From: Paenibacillus thermotolerans
GTDB taxonomy: Bacteria > Bacillota > Bacilli > Paenibacillales > YIM-B00363
NCBI RefSeq assembly: GCF_028745515.1
Contig: NZ_JAQZSG010000024.1
Location: forward strand, 1-64,000
DNA: 64,000 bases
Direction of reading: 5' to 3'
Shown: positions 54,901 to 63,183 of the stretch, in pieces
Numbering within the stretch: position 1 is the stretch's first letter
Layout: each line of letters opens with the position of its first letter
Position numbers and translations under genes: made by a program
The notes under the pieces: model-generated
Databases searched by the model: none
Told to the model about the DNA's origin: nothing
Seen by the model: the letters and a program-made list of their open reading frames with translations, nothing else

Positions 54901-55560
54901 ATGATTCGTGTGTAGCTCGCGGATGATGAAAGAAGATGCGCTCAATCTGTTGGAAACGGTCAAATTGGGGATTTCGAAGTTGTCGGAAGGTTTGTGAATC
55001 CGCTTCGGGCAATACGCCTGTGGACGCCGTTTTCCTGGATAATTCATATGCCGGGCATGACGGGCATGGAGGCGGCGAGGAAACTCCCTCACGAAGGGAC
55101 GCCTGCGGATACCTCGCTCATCATTGAGTCGATTTGGCGGGGTACGATGTGAAAAAGGCGAAATTTGTATACTTGCCTGTCTTACTTGCGGAGAAGTTTG
55201 CAGGAGCATGACGTGCCCATCAGCGTAGACAAAGCCGAAAACGGGTTCGCGATCCGGCTGGATGGGGCGGGTTGCCGATGTGACGACATTCGAGGGGATG
55301 CTGGACGACATTTTGTCGGCGGAGGAACCGGATGAACGGGTGTACGACAAGATCAACGGTTTGTACAAAGGCGAATATATGGAGGGCTGCGATTATAGCT
55401 GGGCTGTAGCAAGCAGGAGGCAATCAAAGCGAAGTATATCCGTTCGCTGCGTTGCATGTACCGGCTTTTTCGCAAGCGGGGCCGCACGGCGCTCGCGGCC
55501 GCGACGGTAGCAAATTCGTTCCGGACCATACGGCCACTCGGGCGGAAGCGGTGATCATGC
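54901..55560 (+). pseudogene. Decayed response regulator with BTAD-type output domain
   Basis: Scattered over several frames. A start MIRV-stop-LADDE-like segment, then GMTGMEAARKL in one frame; SYLRRSLQEHDVPISVDKAE in another; and then DDVTTFEGMLDDILSAEEPD... VYDKINGLYKGEYMEGCDYSWA in a third. These pieces fit one REC + winged-helix/BTAD regulator of a kind common in Paenibacillus. At least three frame changes and internal loss (no Asp pocket or full HTH) mean it is dead. Confidence 0.7.
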
Positions 55561-55737
55561 TGCTAAGGTTACAAGAACGAAAGCAGTTAAGGGTGATTCA
55601 AAAGATGACTGAGATGTAAGGGAGATGCCCCAAGGCATCTTCATTCGTACCCTGCGAGTTCCAGAGTATGCTTCGAGGTGACGAAAAGGACAACAATGGA
55701 CATGGGGCATTATAACAAATGACGTACAAGTTCCGAC

Positions 55738-55825
55738 AGGAAAATGGCAAACCAGTTCGAAAGACTGGGACGCAAAGCCACGGGTCTTCTGCATGCGTGC
55801 AATGATCGCCGGGTTACCCTCTCTT
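55738..55825 (+). ncRNA. c-di-GMP-I riboswitch (GEMM-I)
   Basis: Canonical signature in order: GGCAAACC (55,746-55,753), GNRA-capped hairpin CCAGTTCGAAAGACTGG, GGGACGCAAAGCCACGGGTC (55,767-55,786), and ATCGCCGGGTTACC (55,805-55,818). It lies 80 nt upstream of the LuxR-type response regulator, with a terminator between. It should sense c-di-GMP. Confidence 0.95.
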
Positions 55826-55837
55826 ATGTTGTCAGTT

Positions 55838-55878
55838 AAAAGGCACGGCCTTTCGAGGGTACGTGTCTTTTCGTTTTT
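55838..55878 (+). terminator. Expression-platform terminator of the riboswitch
   Basis: AAAAGGCACG (55,838-55,847) pairs with CGTGTCTTTT (55,862-55,871), then CGTTTTT. The loop contains GAGGGTA (55,855-55,861), which can instead pair with TACCCTC (55,815-55,821) of the aptamer 3' end. Ligand binding that holds the 3' end would free the terminator, suggesting an OFF switch. Confidence 0.8.
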
Positions 55879-55906
55879 CCAGAACAATCAACGAGGTGAT
55901 GAAAAG

Positions 55907-56620
55907 ATGGAGGAGCGTGCAAGTTATGCCGTAGAAGTTGATGAAGTCGTTCGTTGGAAAGAAGGCAGGATACAAGTATTGCTGGTGGACAGCGACCCCA
56001 TTTGGCAACAACGGACGGCGGGGCTGATCAATACAGAGCCGGATATGAATATATTTCATATTGCAACAGATAAGGAATCAGCCATTCGAGCCAGCGCGCA
56101 ATTGGATTTAGACGTAATGATCCTTGATCTGGTATTAAATTCATCGCAACAGGATGGACTCCATACAATTTCCGAAGTTCTGAAAATTAAAACGATGCCA
56201 ATCATTATCTTGACCTCCCTCTATGAGCCTGAAATCATTGTGGAAGCTGTGCTAGCCGGGGCGATCAATTATATTACCAAGATCAACTATGCGGATGTCG
56301 CAAATGCCGTAAGGGAAGCCTATCGAGGGCAATCTTCTCTTCATGCCGATGTTGCATCCATTATCCGTAATGAAATTGGGCTTGTTAAGCGGAAGGAATT
56401 ACATCGAATGCTGACGCCCACTGAAAAAGAGATCTTGCAGTTGATCGGTTGGGGCTATAGACAGCCGATGATTAGAGAGTTGCTAGGCGTCACAGCTAAT
56501 ACCATGAAGTCGCACGTTCGTAATATCAATCGAAAATTCAACGTTTGTTCCGTTCATGAAGCAGCGGAAAAAGCGAAACGAAGAGGCTTGTACGATCGGC
56601 AAAATCGGATCACGTGCTAG
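55907..56620 (+). CDS. LuxR/NarL-family response regulator controlled by the riboswitch
   Basis: This 237-aa protein starts at ATG 55907 (GAGGTG 9-10 nt upstream); the frame open before it lies in the riboswitch. REC domain: LLVDSDP, phospho-acceptor in DVMILDLVLN (about residue 76), T/S in IILTSL, K in YITKINY. C-terminal LuxR HTH: LTPTEKEILQLIGWGYRQPMIRELLGVTANTMKSHVRNINRKF. No histidine kinase is nearby. Its expression probably falls when c-di-GMP is high. Confidence 0.9.
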   Translation: MEERASYAVEVDEVVRWKEGRIQVLLVDSDPIWQQRTAGLINTEPDMNIFHIATDKESAIRASAQLDLDVMILDLVLNSSQQDGLHTISEVLKIKTMPIIILTSLYEPEIIVEAVLAGAINYITKINYADVANAVREAYRGQSSLHADVASIIRNEIGLVKRKELHRMLTPTEKEILQLIGWGYRQPMIRELLGVTANTMKSHVRNINRKFNVCSVHEAAEKAKRRGLYDRQNRITC

Positions 56621-56843
56621 CGATTCACACTCGATTCGAGGCATTTTGCGTTTATTCGACAATTTTAGAAATGATAGCGTGATGAAAAAATCACCCTCCA
56701 TATTTAATCACTTTATAGGTAAAATGATAGGTGCAGATGGATATTCTTAGGAGAATTTTACCGGAGGTGAGAGTCGTAAAAGAGTAGCGAAGGTTGTGAA
56801 AATAGTACCTTGTCAACTTCTGCGAAATAGAAAAGAAGGGTAG

Positions 56844-57407
56844 ATGACGATGGAAATGGAGAGTGAACAATGTACAACGAGGTCGATTGACCGTCCAAAC
56901 TGGCGGAAAACTATAAGAAAGCATGCGCAGCAAGGAGGGAGTTGTGATGTCGCCGACATAGTCCCCATTCCCTACGAGAAAGTTGAATCATGGCTGAAGT
57001 CCTATAAGGACTGGAAAGCAAGATTGAAGTATGTTCAATCCGAAATCACTTACATTCCGGAATTGACACGCACCCTGCATATGGTTGCGGCTCATAGTAG
57101 AGGCAGAAAGCTGGAAACGGTATTGCAAACGCTCATTCGACGCATACAAATCACTGAACATGAAATCCCATTGTTGCTGTCCAGAATCGGTTTAATCGAC
57201 TACGCTCTCTCGGCTCTCAACCCGGAAGAAAGCAAGTTTGTCCGGTTGAGATATATGGATAATCTGGCGCTTTCAGACGCCATGAGCCGTCTGGCACTGT
57301 CCCGTCGCGCATTTTTCTATCATCGGAAGCGGATCTTACACAAAATCTATATGAAAATCAAAGATCGGGCAGTTTTGTTGGATTTGGAGTCGTCTCAAGC
57401 AGATTGA
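56844..57407 (+). CDS. Sigma-70 region 4-like protein
   Basis: This 187-aa protein starts at ATG 56844 or 56850. After a helical N-terminus, residues about 125-175 read ALNPEESKFVRLRYMDNLALSDAMSRLALSRRAFFYHRKRILHKIY, a sigma region-4/ArpU-like HTH (P-E-x-x-F-V-x-L-R-Y). There is no region 2, so it is probably a late-gene-type regulator or part of a split sigma factor. Upstream 56,621-56,843 has GGAGG-rich sequence but no clear gene. Confidence 0.6.
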   Translation: MTMEMESEQCTTRSIDRPNWRKTIRKHAQQGGSCDVADIVPIPYEKVESWLKSYKDWKARLKYVQSEITYIPELTRTLHMVAAHSRGRKLETVLQTLIRRIQITEHEIPLLLSRIGLIDYALSALNPEESKFVRLRYMDNLALSDAMSRLALSRRAFFYHRKRILHKIYMKIKDRAVLLDLESSQAD

Positions 57408-57978
57408 ATGAATTCAGAAGATGCATTGTGCATAGATTTGCCTCAGTTATGCAAATTTAAGGATTGGAGCGCCAGAATTGTATCGAACATGCACCAAATG
57501 CTGCACCGGATTTGCCCTTTTTTTGCACGAAGTATGCACACGATATGCACGTATTTCGTGCTATGATGATAACGTGGACAGACAGTGCAGCAGTAGCAAC
57601 AAGAAAACTCTGTGGTCACTCTTTATCAAGCGTCGTTTCTTTCCCTGCTACCCAGCGGAAAGGATTACGGCGCTATTTTATTTTGTCAATGCAGGCGTTG
57701 GCTAAATCCCGAACGCCAAGAAGCTGAACCAAGCATAGGGCAGCGCCAAACATCATAGCCCGCATAGTTTCTCGCACGGTGTTGCCAGGTGAGAAAGAGG
57801 GTGAAGGTGATGTATCCCTATTGCTCATAACTGCAAACGGCGAATTAATTGGCAAGATTATATTCAAATTTTACAATCAGGCCTGGTCGCAATCGAGCGT
57901 TGGCGCGCTCTGCGGCGAGGTCTTTTTTGTTGTGCTTCCTGCTTGCCGGGGAGTGTTGGCAGTCGCTCTCCCCCTCTG
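57408..57978. other. Long stretch without a convincing gene
   Basis: Overlapping frames exist in several directions, but none has an RBS plus family signature. The most protein-like is a minus-strand frame at 57,673-57,867 (ending AMMFGAALCLVQLLGVRDLA), which lacks an RBS. The stretch joins the signalling genes to mobile-element debris. Confidence 0.35.
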
Positions 57979-58002
57979 TTTTGGTTTGCCAACAAACCAA
58001 AA
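57979..58002 (+). promoter_or_regulatory. Hairpin just before the sigma-factor fragment RBS
   Basis: TTTTGGTTTG - CCAA - CAAACCAAAA, a perfect 10-bp stem, followed by TGGAGGGA. It could regulate translation or be an operator of the ICE sigma gene whose 5' end follows. Confidence 0.55.
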
Positions 58003-58015
58003 TGGAGGGATTTGA

Positions 58016-58150
58016 ATGAAAAAGATAAATTTGCGGGATTTGTATTCTTTTTTTAAGACGGATGTATGGGTAGATGTAGATGAAGAAGTTGCCCATGAAA
58101 TCCGCCGTTTCGAAGGAATCGCGATCCTCACGACATCGAAAGGCAATTGA
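58016..58150 (+). pseudogene. 5' fragment of an ICE-type sigma-70 factor
   Basis: RBS GGAGGGA and ATG are intact. MKKINLRDLYSFFKTDVWVD-VDEEVAHEIRRFEGI matches the N-terminus of the small sigma factors of Tn1549/Tn916-type ICEs (MKKINLRDLYPFY-TD...VPDEVA). It stops after 44 residues. The continuation is not found except for a short piece at about 58,207-58,274. Confidence 0.7.
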
Positions 58151-58482
58151 ATGATCATTTCACCTTTCCTCATTTCGTTTTTCATGGGCAAAAAAGCCGG
58201 AGCTGACTCGCTTTCACGGCAGCAACTTTATGAAGCTATGTACCTGTTGCCGGAGAAATCCGCCAGAAGGATTTCTATCCAGTGACTTCTACACTGGCAT
58301 TTACCGCGTCGGGGAATAACTTCGAGCTGGCGATTGCCGTTGCCGTCGGGGTGTTTGGGATTCATTCCGGCGCGGCATTTGCGGCCGTGATCGGCCCTCT
58401 AGTTGAAGTCCCCGTGATGATTGCCTTAGTCAACGTCGCTCTCCGCTTTCAACAGAAGTATTTTTCAAAGAAAGCAGCCTAA
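58151..58482 (+). pseudogene. Acr3 arsenite-efflux C-terminal fragment interrupted by a piece of sigma factor
   Basis: SPFLISFFMGKKAGAD (to about 58,206) and [19 protein letters not shown]...[21 protein letters not shown] (about 58,273-58,482) are consecutive parts of Acr3/ArsB. Between them about 68 bp encode [22 protein letters not shown], like the middle of the ICE sigma factor (LT-EQLY-AI--LP-KQAKRIY). Excluding these bases restores the Acr3 codons [16 protein letters not shown]. Only the last two or so TM helices of Acr3 remain, so no transport. Confidence 0.7.
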
Positions 58483-58502
58483 CATAAACAGGAGGATTTC
58501 CC

Positions 58503-58931
58503 ATGTCAGAGAACAAAAAACTCGTCTATTTTCTTTGTACAGGAAACTCATGCCGCAGCCAAATGGCGGATGGCTGGTTGAAGGCGCTTGGTAATGATCG
58601 CTACGAAGTTAAAAGCGCCGGGTTGGAGGCACATGGGCTGAATCCGCGCGCCGTTCAGGTGATGAAGGAAGCCGGCGTCGATATTAGCAGCCATACATCG
58701 GATGTCATCGATCCGGAGATTTTGAATCGAGCTGACTATGTAATAACGTTATGTGGACATGCAGACGAGCATTGTCCGGTGATTTCGAATAAAAACGTCG
58801 TGAAATGGCATTGGGGTTTCGATGATCCTGCCAAGGCGACCGGTACCGAGGAAGAAATCATGAGCCATTTTCGAGCGGTTCGGGATGCGATTAAGTCGCG
58901 TATCGAAAAGTTTCTTGCTGAAGGACGGTAA
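58503..58931 (+). CDS. arsC: Arsenate reductase, thioredoxin-coupled
   Basis: This 142-aa protein has RBS AGGAGG. The low-Mr phosphatase-like P-loop [16 protein letters not shown] (Cys at about 11 and 16) and the resolving cysteine pair [10 protein letters not shown] (about 82-89) are all present, as in pI258/Bacillus ArsC. It reduces arsenate to arsenite for export. Its partner Acr3 is only a fragment here, so on its own it may be useless or even harmful unless another exporter exists elsewhere. Confidence 0.93.
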   Translation: MSENKKLVYFLCTGNSCRSQMADGWLKALGNDRYEVKSAGLEAHGLNPRAVQVMKEAGVDISSHTSDVIDPEILNRADYVITLCGHADEHCPVISNKNVVKWHWGFDDPAKATGTEEEIMSHFRAVRDAIKSRIEKFLAEGR

Positions 58932-58933
58932 AT

Positions 58934-59100
58934 TTGAACGGGTTGTTTTTATGGACGCGATTCATTACAAAGTTAAGCAAGACGGCGCCATTGTGAACAA
59001 GGCCGCCTACATGGTCATCGGCATCGATTTGGACGGCAATAAGGACGTGCTCGGCATGTGGATCGGGGAAAACGAGTCCTCGAAATTTAGCTGTTCATGA
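58934..59100 (+). pseudogene. IS256-family (mutator-type) transposase fragment
   Basis: VVFMDAIHYKVKQDGAIVNK, AAYMVIGIDLDGNKDVLGMW and IGENESSKF are the catalytic-core region of IS256 transposases (D of MDAIHYKV is the second-type catalytic Asp). Neither N- nor C-terminus remains. It starts immediately after arsC. Confidence 0.8.
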
Positions 59101-59171
59101 GTTCCGGTATCGAATAAGTTAATAACGCTCATTATCTGGTTGTTAAATATTTTTTGGTCGTGAAAAGCAGA

Positions 59172-59342
59172 TTACATAAAAGAGGATCCTGCAATATACA
59201 ACGCGAGTCGTAAACGCGATTGATGCTCATTGATACCTTTTGGTCCTTCACAAAGCAACTCCAAAATCTGCAATTGCAGAGGATGAGCCATGATCTTAAT
59301 AATATTTACTTTGTATTGCTGAAGTGCAAGTTGCATAGCCAT
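59172..59342 (-). pseudogene. ArsR-family regulator fragment
   Basis: RBS GAGGTGA and MAMQLALQQYKVNIIKIMAHPLQLQILELLCEGPKGINEHQSRL resemble the first half of an ArsR/SmtB repressor, but the HTH is lost after about residue 45 and the frame stops at 56 aa. It lies downstream of the SulP gene on the same strand and overlaps nothing. Confidence 0.55.
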
Positions 59343-59387
59343 TCACCTCACTTCATTTCGTCTTTGGGGCGATTTGAATGAGAATAG

Positions 59388-61148
59388 CTATGTCCTTGCT
59401 GGATCTGGCTTTAAACAAGATGTCATTTCTTTTTGGGATTCCTTGTTTGATAACGCCGCGCATTCACGGAAAGCAAAATGTTTACATCCCAGACATTTAT
59501 TCAAATCCAGCTGCAATAGCGCGTGGTTAAGCGCCTCACCTGTGTGTCCAAAAAAATGTTCAGACCCAATTAGCGTATACAACCCAGTTCTCTTCAATAC
59601 CTCCAACGGCTGGGATTGAATTCCGGATACAAGAATGATCCCGCCAAATTTCTCGAAGTGTTTCACCAGGCTGGCTAGATTCGATTCACCCGTCGTATCC
59701 ATAAAGGGCACTTTTCCCATGCGTAGAAGTAACACTTTCGGCCTTTGGTGAATCGTATCCATAATGGATTTTTCAAACATATTTGCGACGCCGAAAAAGA
59801 GAGGGCCTTCGATAGTATATATTCCAATTTGTGGGCAATCGTGGCCTTCGGTTACCATATGGGCTTTCACTTTTTCATGTTTAGCTGCTGGGTCAGGCAA
59901 TACCTTGGAAACCAGTAAGCTGTCACTCATTCGTTTCACAAATAAAATTACGGCTAAAATTAATCCGAATTCAACGGCAGTCGTTAAATTTGTAAAGACG
60001 GTAAGCAAAAAGGTAATGAGAAGGACAACGGAATCGCTCGTTTTTGTTTTTAAGACATGAGCGAATTCTTTTCGTTCACTCATGTTCCAAGCAACCAGCA
60101 TTAGAATCGGTGCCATACTTGCAAGTGGGATCTCCGATGCATAAGGTGCAAACAAAATGAGCACCAGCAGTACAACGATGCCATGTATAATACCCGACAA
60201 AGGTGAGACCGCACCGTTTTTGATATTGGTTGCTGTTCGTGCAATGGCTCCTGTCGCTGGTATGCCTCCAAAAAGAGGGGCTACCATATTGGCGATGCCT
60301 TGTCCAATCAGTTCCCGATTGCTGTTATGACGACTGCCAGTCATGCCGTCGGCAACAACCGCCGATAATAAAGATTCGATGCCACCCAACATGGCAATAA
60401 TAAAGGCGGGACGAATCAAATTTTCAATGCGATCCCAGGTTAGATCAGGGAAATGAAAATGGGGTAGAGTGCTTGGAATAGCTCCAAATGACGATCCAAT
60501 CGTTGCAACTTCCCCTTTAAAGAATACGGTCGCCACTATAGTGGATACGATAAGCCCTACCAAGGAACCAGGGACTTTCGGTAAAAATTTCGGCGTTATG
60601 AGGATGACAGCCAAGCAAACCACCGCTGTGATAACACAGTAGAGGTTCGAAGTTGTGAGATGCATCACAATTTCCGTCATATTTGGCAGAAAATTCTCAT
60701 GTTTCTCGATACCGCTCAAACCTAAAAAATTGGCAATCTGTCCGCTGAAGATTATGACGGCAATTCCGGCAGTAAATCCGATGGTTACAGGGCGAGGAAT
60801 AAACTTTATCAAAGCACCAAGTTTAAATAGCCCCATGAGAACAAGAATAATTCCTGCAAAAAATCCTGCAAGCAATAAATTTTCGTATCCATATTCCATG
60901 ACGATAGCGAAAAGGATCGGAATAAATGCACCGGTCGGCCCGCCAATTTGAAATTTAGAACCCCCGAACAAGGAAATACAGATACCGGCAACGATAGTTG
61001 TATAAATGCCATATTCCGGTTTTACACCAGCTGCAATAGCAAACGCCATCCCTAATGGAATGGCGATAATGCCAACAATAAGACCTGAAATGAGATCCTT
61101 ACGGAGAGCTGCTGCATGGTATCCCTCAAAACGTCCCTTCCATTTCAT
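59388..61148 (-). CDS. SulP-family anion permease with STAS domain
   Basis: This 586-aa protein starts at ATG 61148 (GAAGG 8 nt upstream; the longer frame lies in the promoter). SulP core of about 12 TM segments: LRKDLISGLIVGIIAIPLGMAFAIAAG, GGPTGAF, GGIPATGAIARTATN. C-terminal STAS domain (about 420-530: IYTIEGPLFFGVA... VPFMDTTGE). A Cys-rich tail follows (KCLGCKHFAFREC). It imports sulfate or another oxyanion or bicarbonate. The linked ArsR gene suggests metal- or redox-controlled expression. Confidence 0.9.
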   Translation of the reverse strand: MKWKGRFEGYHAAALRKDLISGLIVGIIAIPLGMAFAIAAGVKPEYGIYTTIVAGICISLFGGSKFQIGGPTGAFIPILFAIVMEYGYENLLLAGFFAGIILVLMGLFKLGALIKFIPRPVTIGFTAGIAVIIFSGQIANFLGLSGIEKHENFLPNMTEIVMHLTTSNLYCVITAVVCLAVILITPKFLPKVPGSLVGLIVSTIVATVFFKGEVATIGSSFGAIPSTLPHFHFPDLTWDRIENLIRPAFIIAMLGGIESLLSAVVADGMTGSRHNSNRELIGQGIANMVAPLFGGIPATGAIARTATNIKNGAVSPLSGIIHGIVVLLVLILFAPYASEIPLASMAPILMLVAWNMSERKEFAHVLKTKTSDSVVLLITFLLTVFTNLTTAVEFGLILAVILFVKRMSDSLLVSKVLPDPAAKHEKVKAHMVTEGHDCPQIGIYTIEGPLFFGVANMFEKSIMDTIHQRPKVLLLRMGKVPFMDTTGESNLASLVKHFEKFGGIILVSGIQSQPLEVLKRTGLYTLIGSEHFFGHTGEALNHALLQLDLNKCLGCKHFAFRECAALSNKESQKEMTSCLKPDPART

Positions 61149-61167
61149 CTGAGTTACCTTCTCTTCT

Positions 61168-61198
61168 TCAAATATTTGATTATTTGAATATATGTGAA
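61168..61198 (-). promoter_or_regulatory. Candidate ArsR-type operator upstream of sulP
   Basis: The 12-nt palindrome TCAAATATTTGA (61,168-61,179) is followed by TTATTTGAATATATG. TTGAATATATGAATATCA recurs at 61,678-61,695 upstream of the arsR-like gene, and TATATTCAAATA at 61,781-61,792. AT-rich dyads with TTGAATA are typical of ArsR-family targets. Confidence 0.5.
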
Positions 61199-61320
61199 AT
61201 GTTACTCCTGTCATCGAACAATGTCAATCGTGAAAATCCAACATCCCTCAGCATGTTTTCGGTTGAATAACGAAAAAACAAGGTGATCCCTGTGGTTACA
61301 CGAATTCCCTTGTTTTTCGT

Positions 61321-61650
61321 TTATGATTCATTTCGAATGACCTCAAGTAATGAAATGGCATCAACGAGATGATTATCGAAGATCTGCTTTGTGACAGCGA
61401 GCAGGTCTTTAATCAGTGGATCACGTAACGAATAAATGACAGAAGTGCCATCTTTTAAGCTTGTCACCACATTTTTATTTCGTAATACCGCCAACTGCTG
61501 AGAAACGGCTGAACCTTCTGAGCCCAAAATACTCTGTATTTCATTTACATTTTTATCTCCTTCACTCAGAACCTCCAGGATTCGAATCCGCATGGGATGC
61601 GCCAGCGCCTTAAAAAAATCGGCTTTAAACTGTTGGATATTTTGATTCAC
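61321..61650 (-). CDS. ArsR/SmtB-family transcriptional repressor
   Basis: This 109-aa protein starts at GTG 61650 behind AAGGAGG. Winged HTH: FFKALAHPMRIRILEVLSEG, then VNEIQSILGSEGSAVSQQLAVLRNKNVVTSLKDGTSVIYSL. There are no cysteines at all, so the ELCVC arsenic site is absent; it must respond to something else or use other ligands. It is upstream of sulP on the same strand with related AT-rich dyads before both genes. Confidence 0.88.
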   Translation of the reverse strand: MNQNIQQFKADFFKALAHPMRIRILEVLSEGDKNVNEIQSILGSEGSAVSQQLAVLRNKNVVTSLKDGTSVIYSLRDPLIKDLLAVTKQIFDNHLVDAISLLEVIRNES

Positions 61651-61832
61651 GGCTAACGCCTCCTTAATCGTTATACTTTTGAATATATGAATATCATAAC
61701 ACAACTTTACCCAAAAACATTCTGAAAAGAAGGGCATACCGGCGCATGGATTGTGATTGGGTTGCCTATACAATACACTTTATATTCAAATACCAAATTA
61801 TTAGATTAAAATAACATAAGGAGTGGATACGA

Positions 61833-62069
61833 ATGCCGGACTTTACGAGTAATGACTCATCACATCAAGAGTCGTCATCCTCTCATGAATTGACTACACC
61901 TTTCATGCAGGAAAGCAGACAAACCGCGGCTTCACCCGAGGCGAGCAAAATTGTGCGACTAAAACAATTGCATTGTCCAAAACGGAAGGGAATTATTCCG
62001 TTGGGTGATGCGAACCAATCCAATTTGATTCATTCTTTGAAAGAATCTCTGATTTGTGTTCGATGGTAG
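61833..62069 (+). CDS. Uncertain small reading frame
   Basis: The 78-codon frame has a fair RBS (AAGGAG 9 nt before ATG), but its second half is the complement of a Tn3 transposase remnant. At most, the first ~43 residues (Ser/Thr-rich, MPDFTSNDSSHQESSSSHE...) could belong to a gene cut off by Tn3. No family recognised. Confidence 0.25.
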   Translation: MPDFTSNDSSHQESSSSHELTTPFMQESRQTAASPEASKIVRLKQLHCPKRKGIIPLGDANQSNLIHSLKESLICVRW

Positions 62070-62295
62070 GTGATGAAGCGACTCGCCCAATGTTTGGGCG
62101 TACAGCTCTGCCGGTGCCTCGACATACTTTGTCATGTATGGAATGACTGCTTTGGGCACTTCGAATTTATAGAAGGGGAATCCCAGAACAACATACCCAA
62201 CCGAGTCTCCCCGAATTATGGCCGACTTGCTGCATTTCGTTAGGAAGAATCGTAAAATGCTTAATTAACTCTTCCAGTCCCCAATTTCGCTTCAC
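61998..62295 (-). pseudogene. Tn3-family transposase N-terminal remnant (DUF4158)
   Basis: GTG 62295 has RBS GGAGGGG. MKRNWGLEELIKHFTILPNE is the typical Tn3 transposase start (MKRNW-xxELIEHFTLLPNE). After a frame change it continues FEVPKAVIPYMTKYVEAPAE LYAQ (xEVPKAVVxYIAKQ...PAELYAQYDW). Several frameshifts; the catalytic part is absent. It marks an old Tn3-type insertion next to the mer operon, a common carrier of mercury resistance. Confidence 0.75.
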
Positions 62296-62457
62296 TTGAT
62301 CCCCTCCGAGTAAAGTTCCTTAATTGGTCAGAATCGGAACAATTGATATTAAATTCAGTTTTATTCCCTATCAATAATAGGCAATAATCTGGTAAAACAC
62401 ATGGAAGGTCTAATGCCAAAAATAATTTCGGAACTTTAAGGAAATAAATAAAATGTC

Positions 62458-62489
62458 TTGACTATGTATCATGGTACAGGGTTTACACT
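62458..62489 (+). promoter_or_regulatory. MerR-type promoter/operator
   Basis: TTGACT (62,458-62,463), 20-bp spacer, TACACT (62,484-62,489). The long spacer with a dyad (TGTATCATGGTACA) is what MerR-type activators need to untwist. It serves the merR-led operon. Confidence 0.7.
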
Positions 62490-62506
62490 TATGAGGGAGG
62501 TGAACC

Positions 62507-62926
62507 ATGAGCTATCGTTCTGGAGACATATCCAAATTATGCAATGTGAATAAAGAAACGCTTAGATACTACGAACGAAAAGGTCTGATTGCTGAACCAG
62601 TAAGGTCAGATGCAGGCTATAGGCTTTATCCGGAAGATACAGTAACACGAATAATGTTCATTAAACGTATACAAGAGCTTGGTTTTTCGTTATCCGAAAT
62701 TGATAAATTGCTTGGTGTCGTTGATAAAGACGATGTGAGATGTGCAGATATGCACGATTTTGTTGTTCAAAAACTCGAAGATGTTCGGTTAAAAATCAGA
62801 GACCTTGAGCGAATCGAATGTATGCTAAAAGATTTAAAAGACCGCTGTCCGGATGAAAAGGCCTTACATGAATGCCCCATCATTGAAGCGTTAATCGACC
62901 ATGAGGACAAGGAGGAACTTCAGTGA
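62507..62926 (+). CDS. merR: MerR-family mercuric-resistance regulator
   Basis: This 139-aa protein has RBS GGGAGGTG. HTH: SGDISKLCNVNKETLRYYERKGLI. A dimerisation helix follows, and the Hg(II)-binding cysteines are in DVRCADM, DRCPDEK and HECPII (about residues 79, 118 and 127). It activates the mer operon when Hg(II) binds. Overlaps the next gene by 4 nt. Confidence 0.9.
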   Translation: MSYRSGDISKLCNVNKETLRYYERKGLIAEPVRSDAGYRLYPEDTVTRIMFIKRIQELGFSLSEIDKLLGVVDKDDVRCADMHDFVVQKLEDVRLKIRDLERIECMLKDLKDRCPDEKALHECPIIEALIDHEDKEELQ

Positions 62927-63183
62927 AAGAAAATGCAATAAAATTCGGATGGGGTGATTTAGCACTGTTTGCCTGTCCTTGTCATATCGTTTTGATTCTT
63001 CCCCTGCTTGCTGGCACAACGCTTGGTGCGTATTTTGCTGCTCATCAAACAACCGTTTGCTTGATTTTGGGGATCATATTTGTGATTTCCATTTTGATGA
63101 TTTTCAAAAAAGCGAATAAACAAGGAAAAAACGATGCAGCACATGATTGCTGCTCGGTTCCAGGGAGAAAACGAGGTGAATGA
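62923..63183 (+). CDS. Small mercury-transport membrane protein
   Basis: This 86-aa protein starts with GTG 62923 overlapping merR. Two TM helices (about 14-34 and 45-63), the first beginning CPCHIVLILPLLAGTTLG with a Cys pair usable for Hg(II). A C-terminal CC lies near the end (AHDCCSVPG). It resembles small Hg(II) importers of Gram-positive mer operons (MerT/MerF/MerE-like); which subfamily is unclear. Confidence 0.7.
   Translation: MKENAIKFGWGDLALFACPCHIVLILPLLAGTTLGAYFAAHQTTVCLILGIIFVISILMIFKKANKQGKNDAAHDCCSVPGRKRGE

Noticed and set aside
55793-55906. N-terminal extension of the LuxR-type regulator
   Set aside because: It runs through the riboswitch 3' end and terminator; RBS GAGGTG precedes ATG 55907.
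57464-57727. Overlapping plus-strand frames rich in Cys/Arg
   Set aside because: Two overlapping frames in the same stretch, neither with RBS or family pattern; probably chance.
57673-57867. Minus-strand 64-aa frame ending in AMMFGAALCLVQLLGVRDLA
   Set aside because: Looks protein-like but has no RBS and I cannot place it in a family with confidence.
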